64,000 nt of DNA from CAJCIY01 sp964245825 (GTDB lineage Bacteria > Actinomycetota > Actinomycetes > Mycobacteriales > CAJCIY01): NCBI GenBank assembly GCA_964245825.1, contig CAXTNT010000002.1:62001-126000 (forward strand), read 5' to 3'. The notes below the pieces were generated by a model, which was not told where the DNA came from, did no database searches, and worked only from the letters and a program-made list of their open reading frames with translations. Below, piece after piece: positions 32,094 to 44,770 of the stretch; positions within the stretch are counted from its first letter, which is position 1, and the number at the start of each line of letters is the position of its first letter. The position numbers and the translations under genes were made by a program.

Positions 32094-32305
32094 TGGGCCC
32101 GCTCGCCTCCCTCGGCGAGCCGGAGGAAGTATGGCGTCGACTCCTCGACCCAGGCGTCGCGCTGCTCGGTGAGCGGCGGCTCGTCCGGCCGCACGGGCTT
32201 ACCGGCATGGCCTGGAACCCCGCCGATGATCTCTGCACGTCATTCCGCGTCCGGCGTATCCCGTCCGACCAGTCGGCCCTGTCGGCCGAGGTACTGGTTG
32301 CATGA
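32093..32305 (+). CDS. hypothetical protein, 70 aa
   Basis: ATG at 32093 shares its first base with the stop of the preceding frame. It reads MGPLASLGEPEEVWRRLLDP, then LVRPHGLTGMAWNPADDL, and ends SALSAEVLVA. Soluble, no recognised domain. The antisense frame in this stretch is also open, but this strand has the better codon pattern. It may be the C-terminal part of the gene at 31857. Confidence 0.4.
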   Translation: MGPLASLGEPEEVWRRLLDPGVALLGERRLVRPHGLTGMAWNPADDLCTSFRVRRIPSDQSALSAEVLVA

Positions 32306-32330
32306 ACCAGGCAGGACCGTGAACACCCAG

Positions 32331-34724
32331 TCAACCGATACGGTCGCCGAAGTCAGTGGGGCCTTGGCGTGACGCGAAGGGCTGTCTGGCCGAATCGGGT
32401 CGAAGGATTTGGTTCTCGAGTGCCTCGGGTTCGAGCGGACGGGCGAGTAGGAAGCCTTGGATCTCATCGACGTCCTGGCTGCGCAGATAGTCCATTTGCG
32501 CTGGTGTTTCGACTCCTTCGGCGAGGATCTTGAGGCCAAGGTCCTTGCCGAGCTGAACCAGAGTGCGCACGAGCGCCGCAGACTCCGGTGAGCGCGACAT
32601 CGAATCAGTGAAGCTGCGGTCGATCTTGAGGCAGTCGACGGGCAGCTTCTGGAGGTAGGCGAGGCTTGAGTATCCAGTCCCGAAGTCGTCGATCGCGACG
32701 TACACGCCAAGAGACTTCAACTCGCGTAGGCGGGCTGCACTGTCTTCGACGCTGCGCATGAGTGCCGTCTCGGTCACTTCGAGAGTGAGTGCGGCCGGGT
32801 CGAGGCCGCTGGCTTCGAGGGCCTCGCGGACGTGAGTGACGATGACCTGACGATCCAGCTGCCGTCCGGAAACGTTCACGGAGACTGACAGGTTGCTGCC
32901 GCGCGTTCGCCATTGCATCATCTGCTGACATGCCTCGTGCAGTACCCAGCGACCGACGTCGATGATCTGCCCTGTCGATTCGAGCAGTGGAATGAATTCG
33001 TCGGGTTGAATGCGTCCCCTTGTGGGGTGGTCCCAACGAAGGAGTGCCTCGGTCCCGACAACGGAGAGGTCGTCGAGGTCGTAGATCGGCTGGTAGGCGA
33101 GCCGGAACTGGTTGCTCTCCAACGCCGAGCGCAGATCGAACTCGAGCTCGTCCCGACGCTGCACTTCAGTGCCCATCTCAGGATGAAACACCTCGTAGCA
33201 GTTCTTGCCGGCAGCCTTGGCTTGGTAGAGCGCCATATCAGCCTCGTGTAAAAGCGCCTCCGGCGTCTCCCGATGTCCGACCGCTATCCCGACGCTGGCA
33301 GTGATCGGCATGGGATCTGAGACGCCGTCAAGGTGGAATGGCTGCCGGAAGATATCCAGTATGCGCTGGGCCACCGTCTCCGGCGCACCGGACACGGAGA
33401 CGTCGTCGAGCAGGATCACGAACTCATCGCCGCCCATCCGGCCAATCGTGTCTGCCTCGCGCAGCCCGGCGGTCATGCGGGCTGCGACCGCCTCCAGCAG
33501 TCTGTCGCCGACGCCGTGTCCCAGGGTGTCGTTGATAATCTTGAAGCCGTCGAGATCCACGTACAGCACAGCACCCACGACATCCAAACGGAGATTGCGC
33601 ACCAGCACATGCCCGATCCTGTCCAGGATCAAGGCGCGGTTCGGCAGGCCCGTCAACGCGTCATGCAGAGCCTGATGGCGTAACTCATCAGTCTTGGCGC
33701 TCACCAGAGCCAACGCTCGCCGCCGTCCGGTGGCCAAGACGAACAACAGCACAGCCAGGACGGCGCTAAGAAGGATGCCTCCGATCAGGACGATCAGCGC
33801 GGTGCGGCTCGCGTAGATTCCGACTGCAGGTTTGTCCCCGTACGTGCGTACCGTCCACCCGTTGCGCAGGTCGGTGGTGATGCTTCGTGCACTGCGGGGA
33901 ATTGTGCCGCTGCGGAACTCGACATGGGACGAACCCGAGGCGTAGGTAAACGTCACCGAGAGGCCCGGATGGGCCGCCAGCGCCCGTGCCAAGACGACGC
34001 TCGGCTCGACCTCGATGCCGACCCAAGAAAGGAACGCCGCACGCCGGCCGGCCACCGTCGGGGGCGGGACGCCGTCTCGGTATACCGGACTACGCACCAG
34101 CAGTACCGTCGAGGCGCCGGACGCGTCGGACGCGAACGGTATGTAGTCTGCGCGCCCGGTGTCCCTGCTGGCGAGGCTCGCGTTCGCCAGGCTTCCGGCG
34201 CAGCCGTCATCCCCGACGGGGGGGATTGGCACCCCCGGGCGGCCAAACCCGACCCTGGCGAAGCAATAGAAGGGCCGCACGCCGGCCGGAATGACGCGGA
34301 ACGACCCATTCGGCGCGACCGCGGCGGCGTAGGCCGCTAATTTGGCCCGCGGAACGATGACCGCCTGGCCCAGACCGAGCAGTTCGGGATACCGTCGTAG
34401 GGCCTGTTCTGCTGTTTGCCAGCGCGCGAACTCGGCCGCGGTGGCGTCGGGCTTCTCGGCGAGGAACTCGGACGCGGCGTAGATGAGGTCCTCTTCATGC
34501 TGCATCGCCAACTGAAGTGTGGAGGCAACCTGCGCCGACGCTGTCGTGAACGCCACTCGCGAGTCGCCGACCTGCCTACTGGCGATCGATCGCGCGGCCA
34601 CCACCGCACCCGCGGTGCCACCGAGCATGACGACGACGGCCACGGCGACCCAGAGCTGGAACGCCGACCCACGGCGGCGGAACGATCTCGTACCGGCAGC
34701 GGAGGGGATCGCGACAACCGGCAT
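32331..34724 (-). CDS. CHASE-GGDEF-EAL cyclic-di-GMP protein, 797 aa
   Basis: Start 34724. The protein has an N-terminal membrane helix (about 22-46), an extracytoplasmic CHASE sensor domain (about 80-275, with YPELLGLGQAVIVP and FYCFARVGFGRPG) and a second helix (about 305-330). A GGDEF domain (about 345-505) has intact GRMGGDEFVILLDD, and an EAL domain (about 525-780) has the EAL motif in TEALLRWDHP, IDDFGTGYSSLAYL, KIDRSFT and LKILAEGVET. Both diguanylate cyclase and phosphodiesterase motifs are complete, so it may make or degrade c-di-GMP according to the signal. It lies between tRNA-Ala and tRNA-Ile, an insertion relative to related genomes. Confidence 0.93.
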   Translation of the reverse strand: MPVVAIPSAAGTRSFRRRGSAFQLWVAVAVVVMLGGTAGAVVAARSIASRQVGDSRVAFTTASAQVASTLQLAMQHEEDLIYAASEFLAEKPDATAAEFARWQTAEQALRRYPELLGLGQAVIVPRAKLAAYAAAVAPNGSFRVIPAGVRPFYCFARVGFGRPGVPIPPVGDDGCAGSLANASLASRDTGRADYIPFASDASGASTVLLVRSPVYRDGVPPPTVAGRRAAFLSWVGIEVEPSVVLARALAAHPGLSVTFTYASGSSHVEFRSGTIPRSARSITTDLRNGWTVRTYGDKPAVGIYASRTALIVLIGGILLSAVLAVLLFVLATGRRRALALVSAKTDELRHQALHDALTGLPNRALILDRIGHVLVRNLRLDVVGAVLYVDLDGFKIINDTLGHGVGDRLLEAVAARMTAGLREADTIGRMGGDEFVILLDDVSVSGAPETVAQRILDIFRQPFHLDGVSDPMPITASVGIAVGHRETPEALLHEADMALYQAKAAGKNCYEVFHPEMGTEVQRRDELEFDLRSALESNQFRLAYQPIYDLDDLSVVGTEALLRWDHPTRGRIQPDEFIPLLESTGQIIDVGRWVLHEACQQMMQWRTRGSNLSVSVNVSGRQLDRQVIVTHVREALEASGLDPAALTLEVTETALMRSVEDSAARLRELKSLGVYVAIDDFGTGYSSLAYLQKLPVDCLKIDRSFTDSMSRSPESAALVRTLVQLGKDLGLKILAEGVETPAQMDYLRSQDVDEIQGFLLARPLEPEALENQILRPDSARQPFASRQGPTDFGDRIG

Positions 34725-34894
34725 GGAGCTTCCGTCCAGTCGGCGCGCGCGGTGGCTCTGCTCCCCAAGCGCAGCCCAATCGCACTGACACTACCCGGAC
34801 GTCTGCAGGTCCGAGGCACCTTTGCAAGATCTCCACGGGCCCGCAGACATCCGTGAGCGGCGAGGCCCTAGCCAGGCGCTGACCTGGGGTCTTG

Positions 34895-34971
34895 TGGTGG
34901 ACCTGGGAGGACTTGAACCTCCGGCCTCTTCCTTATCAGGGAAGCGCTCTAACCGGCTGAGCTACAGGTCC
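34895..34971 (-). tRNA. ileT: tRNA-Ile (anticodon GAT)
   Basis: Minus-strand tRNA, 74 nt plus an encoded CCA. Acceptor GGACCTG/CAGGTCC, D arm GCTCAGCCGGTTAGAGC, anticodon loop CTGATAA with GAT, T arm with TTCAAGT. Discriminator A. It follows the DUF3566 gene as in most actinobacteria. Confidence 0.96.
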
Positions 34972-35032
34972 GCGATGGGCCGGGGCAGGCTACCTCAGCG
35001 CGTACGGGCCCCACCCGGGTCAGGGCCCAGCG

Positions 35033-36196
35033 CTACTCCGTCTCGGTGAGCGTCACATCGAGCCCGCCCAGCAGCGACGCCGTGATGTTGTACGCGAAGG
35101 CAGCCACCGTCCCGAGCGCCGTGACGATCACCACGGAGAGCGCGCCGATCACCGCGGCACCCCCCACGATGATCTTGCCGCTGAAGTTGATGTGCGTGCC
35201 CAGCACGTCGGAGAGCGTGGAGTTGACCGAGGTGAACACCCCGGCACCCGACAGCACGCTGAACAGCACGATCACCGCGACGACCCATACGACGAACAGG
35301 AAGGCTGCGAACACGAGGCTGACCTTGAGCGCCGACCACGGGTCGACGCGGGTGAGCCGCAGGCGGGCGCGCCGGGCCCCGCGCCGTGCCGGCCGGGCGA
35401 CGGTCGGAGGCGCGGCAGGCTGATGTGCCGCCGCGGACGGTGGCCACTGGTCCCGGTGGGTGGTCGGCGGCTGCTGCCGGGTGGCCGGCGGTTGCTGCCG
35501 GTGGGTGGCGGCCAACTGCTGCCGGGTGTCCGCTGGAGCCTGCCCGAGCCCTGCGGGCGCCGGCACGGACGGAGCCCCGACCGAGGGCCGGTACGAAGGC
35601 ACCGGCGTCGGCGGAGTCACCGGCGCCGACGGGGCGACCGGCGCCACGCTCAGCGGCGGGCTGCCCGGCTCGCGCGGAGCGCGGGCGGGACCCGGCGGGC
35701 GGACCGGCGCGGCCGCGGGTTCGGCGCCTGGACGGAGGGACGGCTGCGGCGGGGTCACCGGAGGCTGCGCCGGCCGCGGAGCCGACCAGCTGAGACCCGG
35801 GGTCGGGTCGGGTGCGAGCGATCTGAGGGCAGCGGCAGGGGAGCCGGGACGGCTGGCGTTGTGGCCGACCGGTCGCGTCGAGCGGGAGGCGTTGTCGCCA
35901 TCCGACGGCGCAGAGCGGACGCCGTGGTCCCCGGCCGACGGCGCTGACCGAACGGCATGGTCGCCGGCGGCGCCCGCCGACCGGATCGTCTCCTCCTCCA
36001 CCGCGGGATGCGTTCCCGGGGCGTTCCCCTCCGCCGTCGGCTCAGGCGCTGACGGAGGTTCCTCGGGCGGCGGCGACACCACGTGGCGTCCCGTCCACCC
36101 GCTCGTCCCGGCGCCTGCCGCGGGCTGGCCGGAGCGCGACCCGGCGGCACCGACCGGTCCCCGCCCCTCGCCCACGCCCGGCCGAGGTTCGGTCAC
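35033..36196 (-). CDS. DUF3566 membrane protein with long disordered N-terminus
   Basis: GTG at 36196 overlaps the gyrA stop (GTGA); 387 residues. The first 270 residues are low-complexity, rich in Pro, Ala, Gly and Ser, with near-repeats (DHAVRSAPSAGDH, DHGVRSAPSDGDN; and HRQQPPATRQQPPTTHRDQ). The last 110 residues are the DUF3566 domain: two membrane helices around LFVVWVVAVIVLFSVL and IIVGGAAVIGALSVVIVTA, ending ASLLGGLDVTLTETE. It matches Rv0007-type proteins downstream of gyrA (the CwsA neighbourhood). Function unknown; a link to cell-envelope growth has been suggested for relatives. Confidence 0.9.
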   Translation of the reverse strand: MTEPRPGVGEGRGPVGAAGSRSGQPAAGAGTSGWTGRHVVSPPPEEPPSAPEPTAEGNAPGTHPAVEEETIRSAGAAGDHAVRSAPSAGDHGVRSAPSDGDNASRSTRPVGHNASRPGSPAAALRSLAPDPTPGLSWSAPRPAQPPVTPPQPSLRPGAEPAAAPVRPPGPARAPREPGSPPLSVAPVAPSAPVTPPTPVPSYRPSVGAPSVPAPAGLGQAPADTRQQLAATHRQQPPATRQQPPTTHRDQWPPSAAAHQPAAPPTVARPARRGARRARLRLTRVDPWSALKVSLVFAAFLFVVWVVAVIVLFSVLSGAGVFTSVNSTLSDVLGTHINFSGKIIVGGAAVIGALSVVIVTALGTVAAFAYNITASLLGGLDVTLTETE

Positions 36197-38685
36197 GAGC
36201 CGTCCCCGGCTCCGGCGTCCTCGGGCTCGTCGGCGTTGCGGGCGACGGCGAGCAGCGTCACGCCGTCGTCGAGGTTCATCAGCCGTACGCCCATCGTCTG
36301 CCGTTGTGCCTTGCGCACCTCACGGGCGGAGGTACGGATGATCCCACCGTTGGAGGTGATCGCGAAGAGCTGGTCCTCCTCGCCGGTCACCAGGGCCGCC
36401 ACGATCCTGCCACGAGTCGACACGATCTTCATGGTGAAGACGCCCTTGCCGCCGCGACCCTGGGCGGCGTACTCCGCGAGCCTGGTCCGCTTGGCGAAGC
36501 CGCCCTCGGTCGCGGTGAGCAGGAAGCTCGCGTCGTCGCGGACCACGGTCATCGCGAGCATCTCGTCGCCGTCGGCGAAGCGCATGCCCACCACACCCGA
36601 GGTGGCGCGTCCCATCGGACGGAGCTGCTCGTCGTCGGCGCGGAACCGGATCGCCATCGCCTTCGAGGACACCAGCAGCAGGTCGTCGGCCGCCTCACAG
36701 AGCTCGGCGCCGATCAGCTCGTCGTCCTCGCGCAGGTTGATCGCGATCACGCCGCCACTGCGGTTGGAGTCGAACTCGCGCAGCGCGGTCTTCTTGACGA
36801 TGCCGCGGCGGGTGCCGAGCACGAGGTACGGCGCCGCGTCGTAGTCCTTGATGGTCATGACCTGGGCGATCTTCTCGTCGGGCTGGAACGCCAGCAGGTT
36901 GGCGACGTGCTGCCCCTTGGCGGTCCGCGCCTGCTCGACCAGCTCGTGCGCCTTGGCCCGGTAGACCCGGCCCTTGTTCGTGAAGAACAGCATCCAGTGG
37001 TGCGTCGTGGTGACAAAGAAGTGCTCGACGATGTCGTCCTCGCGCAGAGTCGCGCCCTGGACGCCCTTCCCGCCGCGGCGCTGCTGGCGGTAGAGGTCGA
37101 CCTTGGTGCGCTTGGCGTAGCCGCCGCGCGTCACGGTGACGACGACGTCCTCCTGCGCGATGAGGTCCTCGTTGGAGAGGTCGCCCTCGTAGGCCACCAG
37201 CCGGGTCCGGCGCTCGTCGCCGTGCTTGTCGACGATCTCGGTCAGCTCGTCCCGGACGATCGAACGCTGCCGGGGCTCACTGGCGAGGATGTCCTCGAGG
37301 TCGGCGATCTCCCGCTCGATCTCGGCGAGCTCGTCGTAGATGTTCTGCCGCTCGAGCGCCGCGAGGCGGCGCAGCTGCATGTCCAGGATGGCCCGGGCCT
37401 GCAGGTCGTCGATCTCAAGCAGCCCCATGAGCCCGGTCCGCGCCACGTCGGCCGACTCCGACGCCCGGATCAGCGCGATCACGGCGTCCAGCGCGTCGAG
37501 CGCCTTCACGTACCCGCGCAGGATGTGGGCCCTCGCCTCGGCCTCTCGCAGCAGGAACCGGGTCCGCCGGACGATGACCTCGATCTGGTGCGCCACCCAC
37601 AGCCGCACCATCTGGTCGAGCCGCAGGACGCGCGGCACCTCGTCGACGATCGCGAGCATGTTGCAGGAGAAGTTGTCCTGCAGCTGGGTGTGCTTGTAGA
37701 GGTTGTTCAGGACGACCTTGGCGACCGCGTCGCGCTTGAGCGTGACGACGATTCGCATGCCGATCCGGGCGGAGCTCTCGTCGCGGATGTCGGCGATGCC
37801 GGCGATCCGGCCGTCGCTGACCAGCTCGGCGATCTTCTCGGCCAGGTTGTCCGGGTTCACCTGGTACGGGAGCTCGGTGACGACGAGCTGCGTGCGACCG
37901 CGCTTGTCCTCGTCGACCTCGACCACCGCGCGCATCCGGATCGAGCCGCGACCGGTGCGGTAGGCGTCCTCGATGCCGTCGCGGCCGACGATCAGCCCGG
38001 CGGTTGGGAAGTCCGGGCCCTTGACGAAGCCGAGCAAGGCGTCCAGCAGCTCGGCGTCGGTCGCCTCGGGGTGCGCCAGGAACCAGCCGACACCCGCCGC
38101 CACCTCGCGCAGGTTGTGCGGGGGGATGTTGGTCGCCATCCCCACGGCGATGCCGGAGCCGCCGTTGACCAGCAGGTTGGGGAACCGGCTCGGCAGGATG
38201 GTCGGCTCCTGCGACCGCCCGTCGTAGTTGGCCTTGAAGTCGACGGTGTCGCGGTTGATGTCGCGCAGCATGTCCATCGCGAGCGGCTGTAGCCGGCACT
38301 CGGTGTAGCGCATCGCGGCGGGCGGGTCGTTGCCCGGTGAGCCGAAGTTGCCCTGCCCATCGACGAGCATGTAGCGCAGCGACCACGGCTGGGCCAGCCG
38401 GACGAGGGTGTCGTAGATCGCCGAGTCCCCGTGTGGGTGGTACGTGCCCATCACGTCGCCGACGACGCGCGAGCACTTGTAGAAGCCGCGATCGGGGCGG
38501 TAGCCGCCGTCGTACATGGCGTAGAGCACGCGGCGGTGGACCGGCTTGAGCCCGTCGCGGACGTCGGGCAGCGCGCGCGCGATGATCACCGACATCGCGT
38601 AGTCGAGGAATGAGCGCTGCATCTCGACCTCGAGCCCGATCGGCTCGACGTGGTCTCCGGGTGGCGGCGGGACGGTGTCGACCAC
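36193..38685 (-). CDS. gyrA: DNA gyrase subunit A
   Basis: GTG at 38685; 830 residues. The breakage-reunion domain has catalytic Tyr127 in AMRYTECRL and the quinolone-resistance region HPHGDSAIYDTLVRLAQPW with unaltered Ser88 and Asp92. The C-terminal beta-pinwheel contains the GyrA box QRRGGKGVQG and related repeats such as AQGRGGKGVFT. With GyrB it introduces negative supercoils using ATP. It is 81 nt downstream of gyrB and overlaps the DUF3566 gene. Confidence 0.98.
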   Translation of the reverse strand: MVDTVPPPPGDHVEPIGLEVEMQRSFLDYAMSVIIARALPDVRDGLKPVHRRVLYAMYDGGYRPDRGFYKCSRVVGDVMGTYHPHGDSAIYDTLVRLAQPWSLRYMLVDGQGNFGSPGNDPPAAMRYTECRLQPLAMDMLRDINRDTVDFKANYDGRSQEPTILPSRFPNLLVNGGSGIAVGMATNIPPHNLREVAAGVGWFLAHPEATDAELLDALLGFVKGPDFPTAGLIVGRDGIEDAYRTGRGSIRMRAVVEVDEDKRGRTQLVVTELPYQVNPDNLAEKIAELVSDGRIAGIADIRDESSARIGMRIVVTLKRDAVAKVVLNNLYKHTQLQDNFSCNMLAIVDEVPRVLRLDQMVRLWVAHQIEVIVRRTRFLLREAEARAHILRGYVKALDALDAVIALIRASESADVARTGLMGLLEIDDLQARAILDMQLRRLAALERQNIYDELAEIEREIADLEDILASEPRQRSIVRDELTEIVDKHGDERRTRLVAYEGDLSNEDLIAQEDVVVTVTRGGYAKRTKVDLYRQQRRGGKGVQGATLREDDIVEHFFVTTTHHWMLFFTNKGRVYRAKAHELVEQARTAKGQHVANLLAFQPDEKIAQVMTIKDYDAAPYLVLGTRRGIVKKTALREFDSNRSGGVIAINLREDDELIGAELCEAADDLLLVSSKAMAIRFRADDEQLRPMGRATSGVVGMRFADGDEMLAMTVVRDDASFLLTATEGGFAKRTRLAEYAAQGRGGKGVFTMKIVSTRGRIVAALVTGEEDQLFAITSNGGIIRTSAREVRKAQRQTMGVRLMNLDDGVTLLAVARNADEPEDAGAGDGS

Positions 38686-38766
38686 GGTGGTCCTCTCCTC
38701 GCGGCGCGGCGGTCTGGGTCAGTGGGTCAGCGCACGGGAACGCCTGCGGCACAGGCGCTCTCGCGG

Positions 38767-40749
<1,983 letters not shown>

Positions 40750-40970
40750 GATCCTCCTGCCTCGGGGCCGCACGCAGCGACGCCGGGGCCGGGGGGTGCC
40801 CCCGAAGGAGCGACAGCCAGGGACCCGAACGTCGAGGTTCGTGCGAAGTGTCCCGAGTCTACCCTTCGCGCGGAGCCAGTGGGCACGCCGCGCCGCCTCC
40901 TGTGGACGTGTACGGCCTCGCAGAGGCGGGTCCTAGTCCCCCCACGGGCGCGGGGTCTGCAGGCCCGCCC

Positions 40971-41483
40971 TCACCCGTACGTGTCGCGCGGGCCGCGACC
41001 GCGCACCCGGAGCCGGCCGTGCTGCCAGCTGGGGCCGGTCGGACCCTGCACGACCAGCCGGCGCACGACGTCGGTGCCCGCCACCGCGGTGATGCGCGCC
41101 AGCAGCGGACGCTGCAGCAGCCGGATCTGCGTCGCCCACGCCGTCGACTCGGCCTCGACCGTCAGCACCCCCGCTGCGAGCCCGAGCGGCCGGCAGTGCT
41201 CGGCCAGCTCCGCTCCGACGGTCTCGACCCAGTTGGCGGTCACCGCCGCGACGGAGGCCTCCGTGCTCCAGCCGCGGTCGGCCAGCAGCTCCTCGATCGC
41301 GGCGCCCACTCCGACCGGGTCACCCTCGACCACGTGCGGCCGCGGCTTCTGGTTGGCCGTCCGCGTCTGGGCGCGGCGGCGGGCGGCACGTGCACCCTCG
41401 TGTTCGCGGCGACGGGCGGCCGCGTCCGACCGCGCCTGCGCAAGCGCCTCCCGTGCGATCCTGGCCCCGTCGTCCTCAGCCAC
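40971..41483 (-). CDS. DUF721 (DciA-like) protein
   Basis: GTG at 41483 overlaps recF by 8 nt; 170 residues. The N-terminal 60 residues are charged and probably disordered (AREALAQARSDAAARRREHE). The C-terminal DUF721 domain contains LLADRGWSTEASVAAV, NWVETVGAELAEHCRPLGL and STAWATQIRLLQRPLLARI. DciA, which carries this domain, loads the replicative helicase in bacteria lacking DnaC, and the gene's place between recF and gyrB is conserved in actinobacteria. The last ~25 residues are Arg/Gly-rich. Confidence 0.9.
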   Translation of the reverse strand: MAEDDGARIAREALAQARSDAAARRREHEGARAARRRAQTRTANQKPRPHVVEGDPVGVGAAIEELLADRGWSTEASVAAVTANWVETVGAELAEHCRPLGLAAGVLTVEAESTAWATQIRLLQRPLLARITAVAGTDVVRRLVVQGPTGPSWQHGRLRVRGRGPRDTYG

Positions 41484-42594
41484 GGAGCACCGAGCCGGCC
41501 GAGACCTCGTAGCGCGCGCCGGCGAGCACCGCCGGGACGTCCGCCGGGACCGCCGCCGTGACGAGCACCTGCTCCGCCCCGGCGACCAGTTCCGCCAGCG
41601 CCCCGCGGCGGGCCGTGTCCAGCTCGGCGAAGACGTCGTCCAGCACGAGCACCGGTTCGTCCCCATCGGCGCGCAGCAGCGCGTACGACCCCAGCCGCAG
41701 GGCCAGCGCCGCCGACCAGGACTCCCCATGGCTGGCGTACCCCTTGGCGGGCAGGGCGCCGACGGACAGCAGCAGGTCGTCGCGATGCGGCCCGGCCAGG
41801 CACTGCCCACGCTCCAGCTCCTGCGGACGCAGTCGCTGGAGCGCGTCAAGGATCGCCTGGGCCAGGGCCTCCCGGTCGAGGCCGGCGAGCGACCCCTCGC
41901 CGAGGCTGTGCCGGTACGTGAGCGTCAAGCCGCCGCCCGCCGGCGCCACCGCCTCGTACGCGGCCGCGGCGTGCGGGCGCAGCGCATCGAGCAGCGCCAG
42001 CCGGCCCTCGAGCAGCTCCGCGCCGTGTCGGGCGAGGTGCTCGTCCCACACGGCCAGCGTGCCGAGATCGCCGTGCCGACGGGCGGCAGCGGCGGACCGC
42101 AGTAGTGCCCCACGCTGGCGCAGGACCCGGTCGTAGTCTGCGCGGACCCCGGCCCAGCGCGGCTGCTGCACCGTCAGGAGCACGTCCAGGAAGCGGCGCC
42201 GGCCGTCCGGGTCGCCCTTCACCAGCGCGAGGTCCTCAGGCGCGAACAGCACCGTGCGCAGCAGCCCGAGCAGCTCGCGGGGCCGGGGCAGCGGGCTGCG
42301 GTTGAGTCGGGCGCGGTTGGCCTTCCCGGGGTTGATCTCCAGCTCGAGCAGGGCCTCCCGCCCGGCCCGGACGACCGCCACCCGGACGACGGCGCGGTCG
42401 GCGCCGGTCCGCACCAGTGGTGCGTCGGTCGCGACCCGGTGGCTCTCCAGCGTGCCTGCGTAGAGCAGCGCCTCCACGAGGTTGGTCTTGCCCTCTCCGT
42501 TCGGGCCTACCAGCACGCTCACGCCGGGCTCGAAGGCGACGTCGGCCTCCGCGTAGCCGCGGAAGTCGGTGAGGGCCAGCGCCCGGACGTGCAC
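41476..42594 (-). CDS. recF: DNA replication and repair protein RecF
   Basis: GTG at 42594; 372 residues. SMC-like ATPase with Walker A GPNGEGKTN (Lys36), the signature-like SHGESWSAALALRLGSY, and Walker B VLVLDDVFAELD. It starts MHVRALALTDFRGYAEADVA as typical RecF. It helps RecA loading at gaps with RecO and RecR. It lies 4 nt downstream of gnd and overlaps DUF721. Confidence 0.96.
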   Translation of the reverse strand: MHVRALALTDFRGYAEADVAFEPGVSVLVGPNGEGKTNLVEALLYAGTLESHRVATDAPLVRTGADRAVVRVAVVRAGREALLELEINPGKANRARLNRSPLPRPRELLGLLRTVLFAPEDLALVKGDPDGRRRFLDVLLTVQQPRWAGVRADYDRVLRQRGALLRSAAAARRHGDLGTLAVWDEHLARHGAELLEGRLALLDALRPHAAAAYEAVAPAGGGLTLTYRHSLGEGSLAGLDREALAQAILDALQRLRPQELERGQCLAGPHRDDLLLSVGALPAKGYASHGESWSAALALRLGSYALLRADGDEPVLVLDDVFAELDTARRGALAELVAGAEQVLVTAAVPADVPAVLAGARYEVSAGSVLRG

Positions 42595-42598
42595 CGGT

Positions 42599-43507
<909 letters not shown>

Positions 43508-43657
43508 GAGAGCCTCCACGAGAGGGGTACGCGGTGGGCGGGGCCGCGACCTGTGTGGTGTGCGGCGGGGAGCCCGACCGTGCGCGACGCTACCCGGCCC
43601 CCGATCGCGCCGTCACGCCCGGCCCCGTCGACGCCGGTCGAGGGATCCCGGCAGCAC

Positions 43658-44770
43658 TCAGCCGGACAGGCGCACCGGCATCAGCAGGTACGAGTACCCG
43701 CTCGAACTCGCACCGCTCATGACAGCGGGCCGCTTCGGGTCGGTGAAGGTCAACCGAGCCTGCGCGTCGTCCAGGACCCCGAGCCCGTCCAGCAGGAACT
43801 GCGGGTTGAACGCGATCGTGAGCGGCTCGCCCTCGTAGCCGATCTCGAGGATCTCGCTGGCCTGGGCGTCCTCGCCGGCACCCGCCTCCAGCAGTAGCTC
43901 CCCCGCCGAGAACGACAGGCGCACCGGCGCCGTGCGCTGGGCGACTAGCGACACGCGCTTCACGGCGTCGACCAGCGCGGCCGTCGGCACGGTCGCGGCC
44001 GCGTCGTGGTGGTCGGGCATCAGCGACCGGTAGCGCGGGTACTCCCCGTCCAGCAGTCGGGTCGTCGTGGTCCGCGCGTTGCCGGCGAACCCCATCAGGC
44101 TCTCGCCGCCCTCACCCGAGGCCAGGGCGATCACGACGTCGCCGCCACCGCCCAGCGCCCGGGCCGCCTCCGAGACGTTGCGTGCCGGCACCAGCGCGGC
44201 TGCCGGCAGGTCGCTGGCCTCCCGCTGCCAGTCCAGCTCCCGGACGGCGAGCCGGTAGCGGTCGGTCGCCGCAAGCGTGAGCCGATCACCGTCGAACTCG
44301 ACGCGGACGCCGGTGAGCACCGGCAGCGTGTCGTCACGACCGGCGGCCACCACCACCTGCGCCACCGCCTGGGCGAAGGCCCCAGCCTGCACCCGCCCCG
44401 CGGTGGCCGGCAGCTCCGGCAGCTGGGGGTAGTCCTCGACCTGCATGGTGGGGAGCGTGAATCGGCTGCTGCCGCAGGTCAGCACGATCCTGTTGCCGTC
44501 GCTGTGACATTCGATCGGCGCGGTGGGCAGGCTGCGGGTGATCTCCGCCAGCAGTCGCCCGGACACGACCGTGCGGCCACTCTCGGCCACCGTCGCGGCC
44601 ACCGTCGCGGTCGCGGCGACCTCGAAGTCGAAGCCGGAGAGCGTCAGGCCGTCACCGGTGGTGTCCAGCAGCAACCCGGCCAGCACGGCGACCGGCGGGC
44701 GCGCCGGCAGGCTGCGCGCCGTCCAGGCCACGGCATCGGTCAGCTCGGCCCGCTCGACCTGGAACCTCAT
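43658..44770 (-). CDS. dnaN: DNA polymerase III beta sliding clamp
   Basis: ATG at 44770 (MRFQVERAELTDAVAWTARS); 370 residues in three clamp domains, ending GYSYLLMPVRLSG, which is the canonical C-terminus forming part of the protein-binding cleft. Conserved segments VVSGRLLAEITRSLP, LPTMQVEDYPQLPELP and IAFNPQFLLDGLGVL. The ring tethers the replicative polymerase. The gap to dnaA (358 nt) is a candidate origin region. Confidence 0.97.
   Translation of the reverse strand: MRFQVERAELTDAVAWTARSLPARPPVAVLAGLLLDTTGDGLTLSGFDFEVAATATVAATVAESGRTVVSGRLLAEITRSLPTAPIECHSDGNRIVLTCGSSRFTLPTMQVEDYPQLPELPATAGRVQAGAFAQAVAQVVVAAGRDDTLPVLTGVRVEFDGDRLTLAATDRYRLAVRELDWQREASDLPAAALVPARNVSEAARALGGGGDVVIALASGEGGESLMGFAGNARTTTTRLLDGEYPRYRSLMPDHHDAAATVPTAALVDAVKRVSLVAQRTAPVRLSFSAGELLLEAGAGEDAQASEILEIGYEGEPLTIAFNPQFLLDGLGVLDDAQARLTFTDPKRPAVMSGASSSGYSYLLMPVRLSG

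Noticed and set aside
36304..38292. Plus-strand open frame of 662 codons opposite gyrA
   Set aside because: Antisense shadow of gyrA; biased composition rich in Asp, Val, Arg and Gly.
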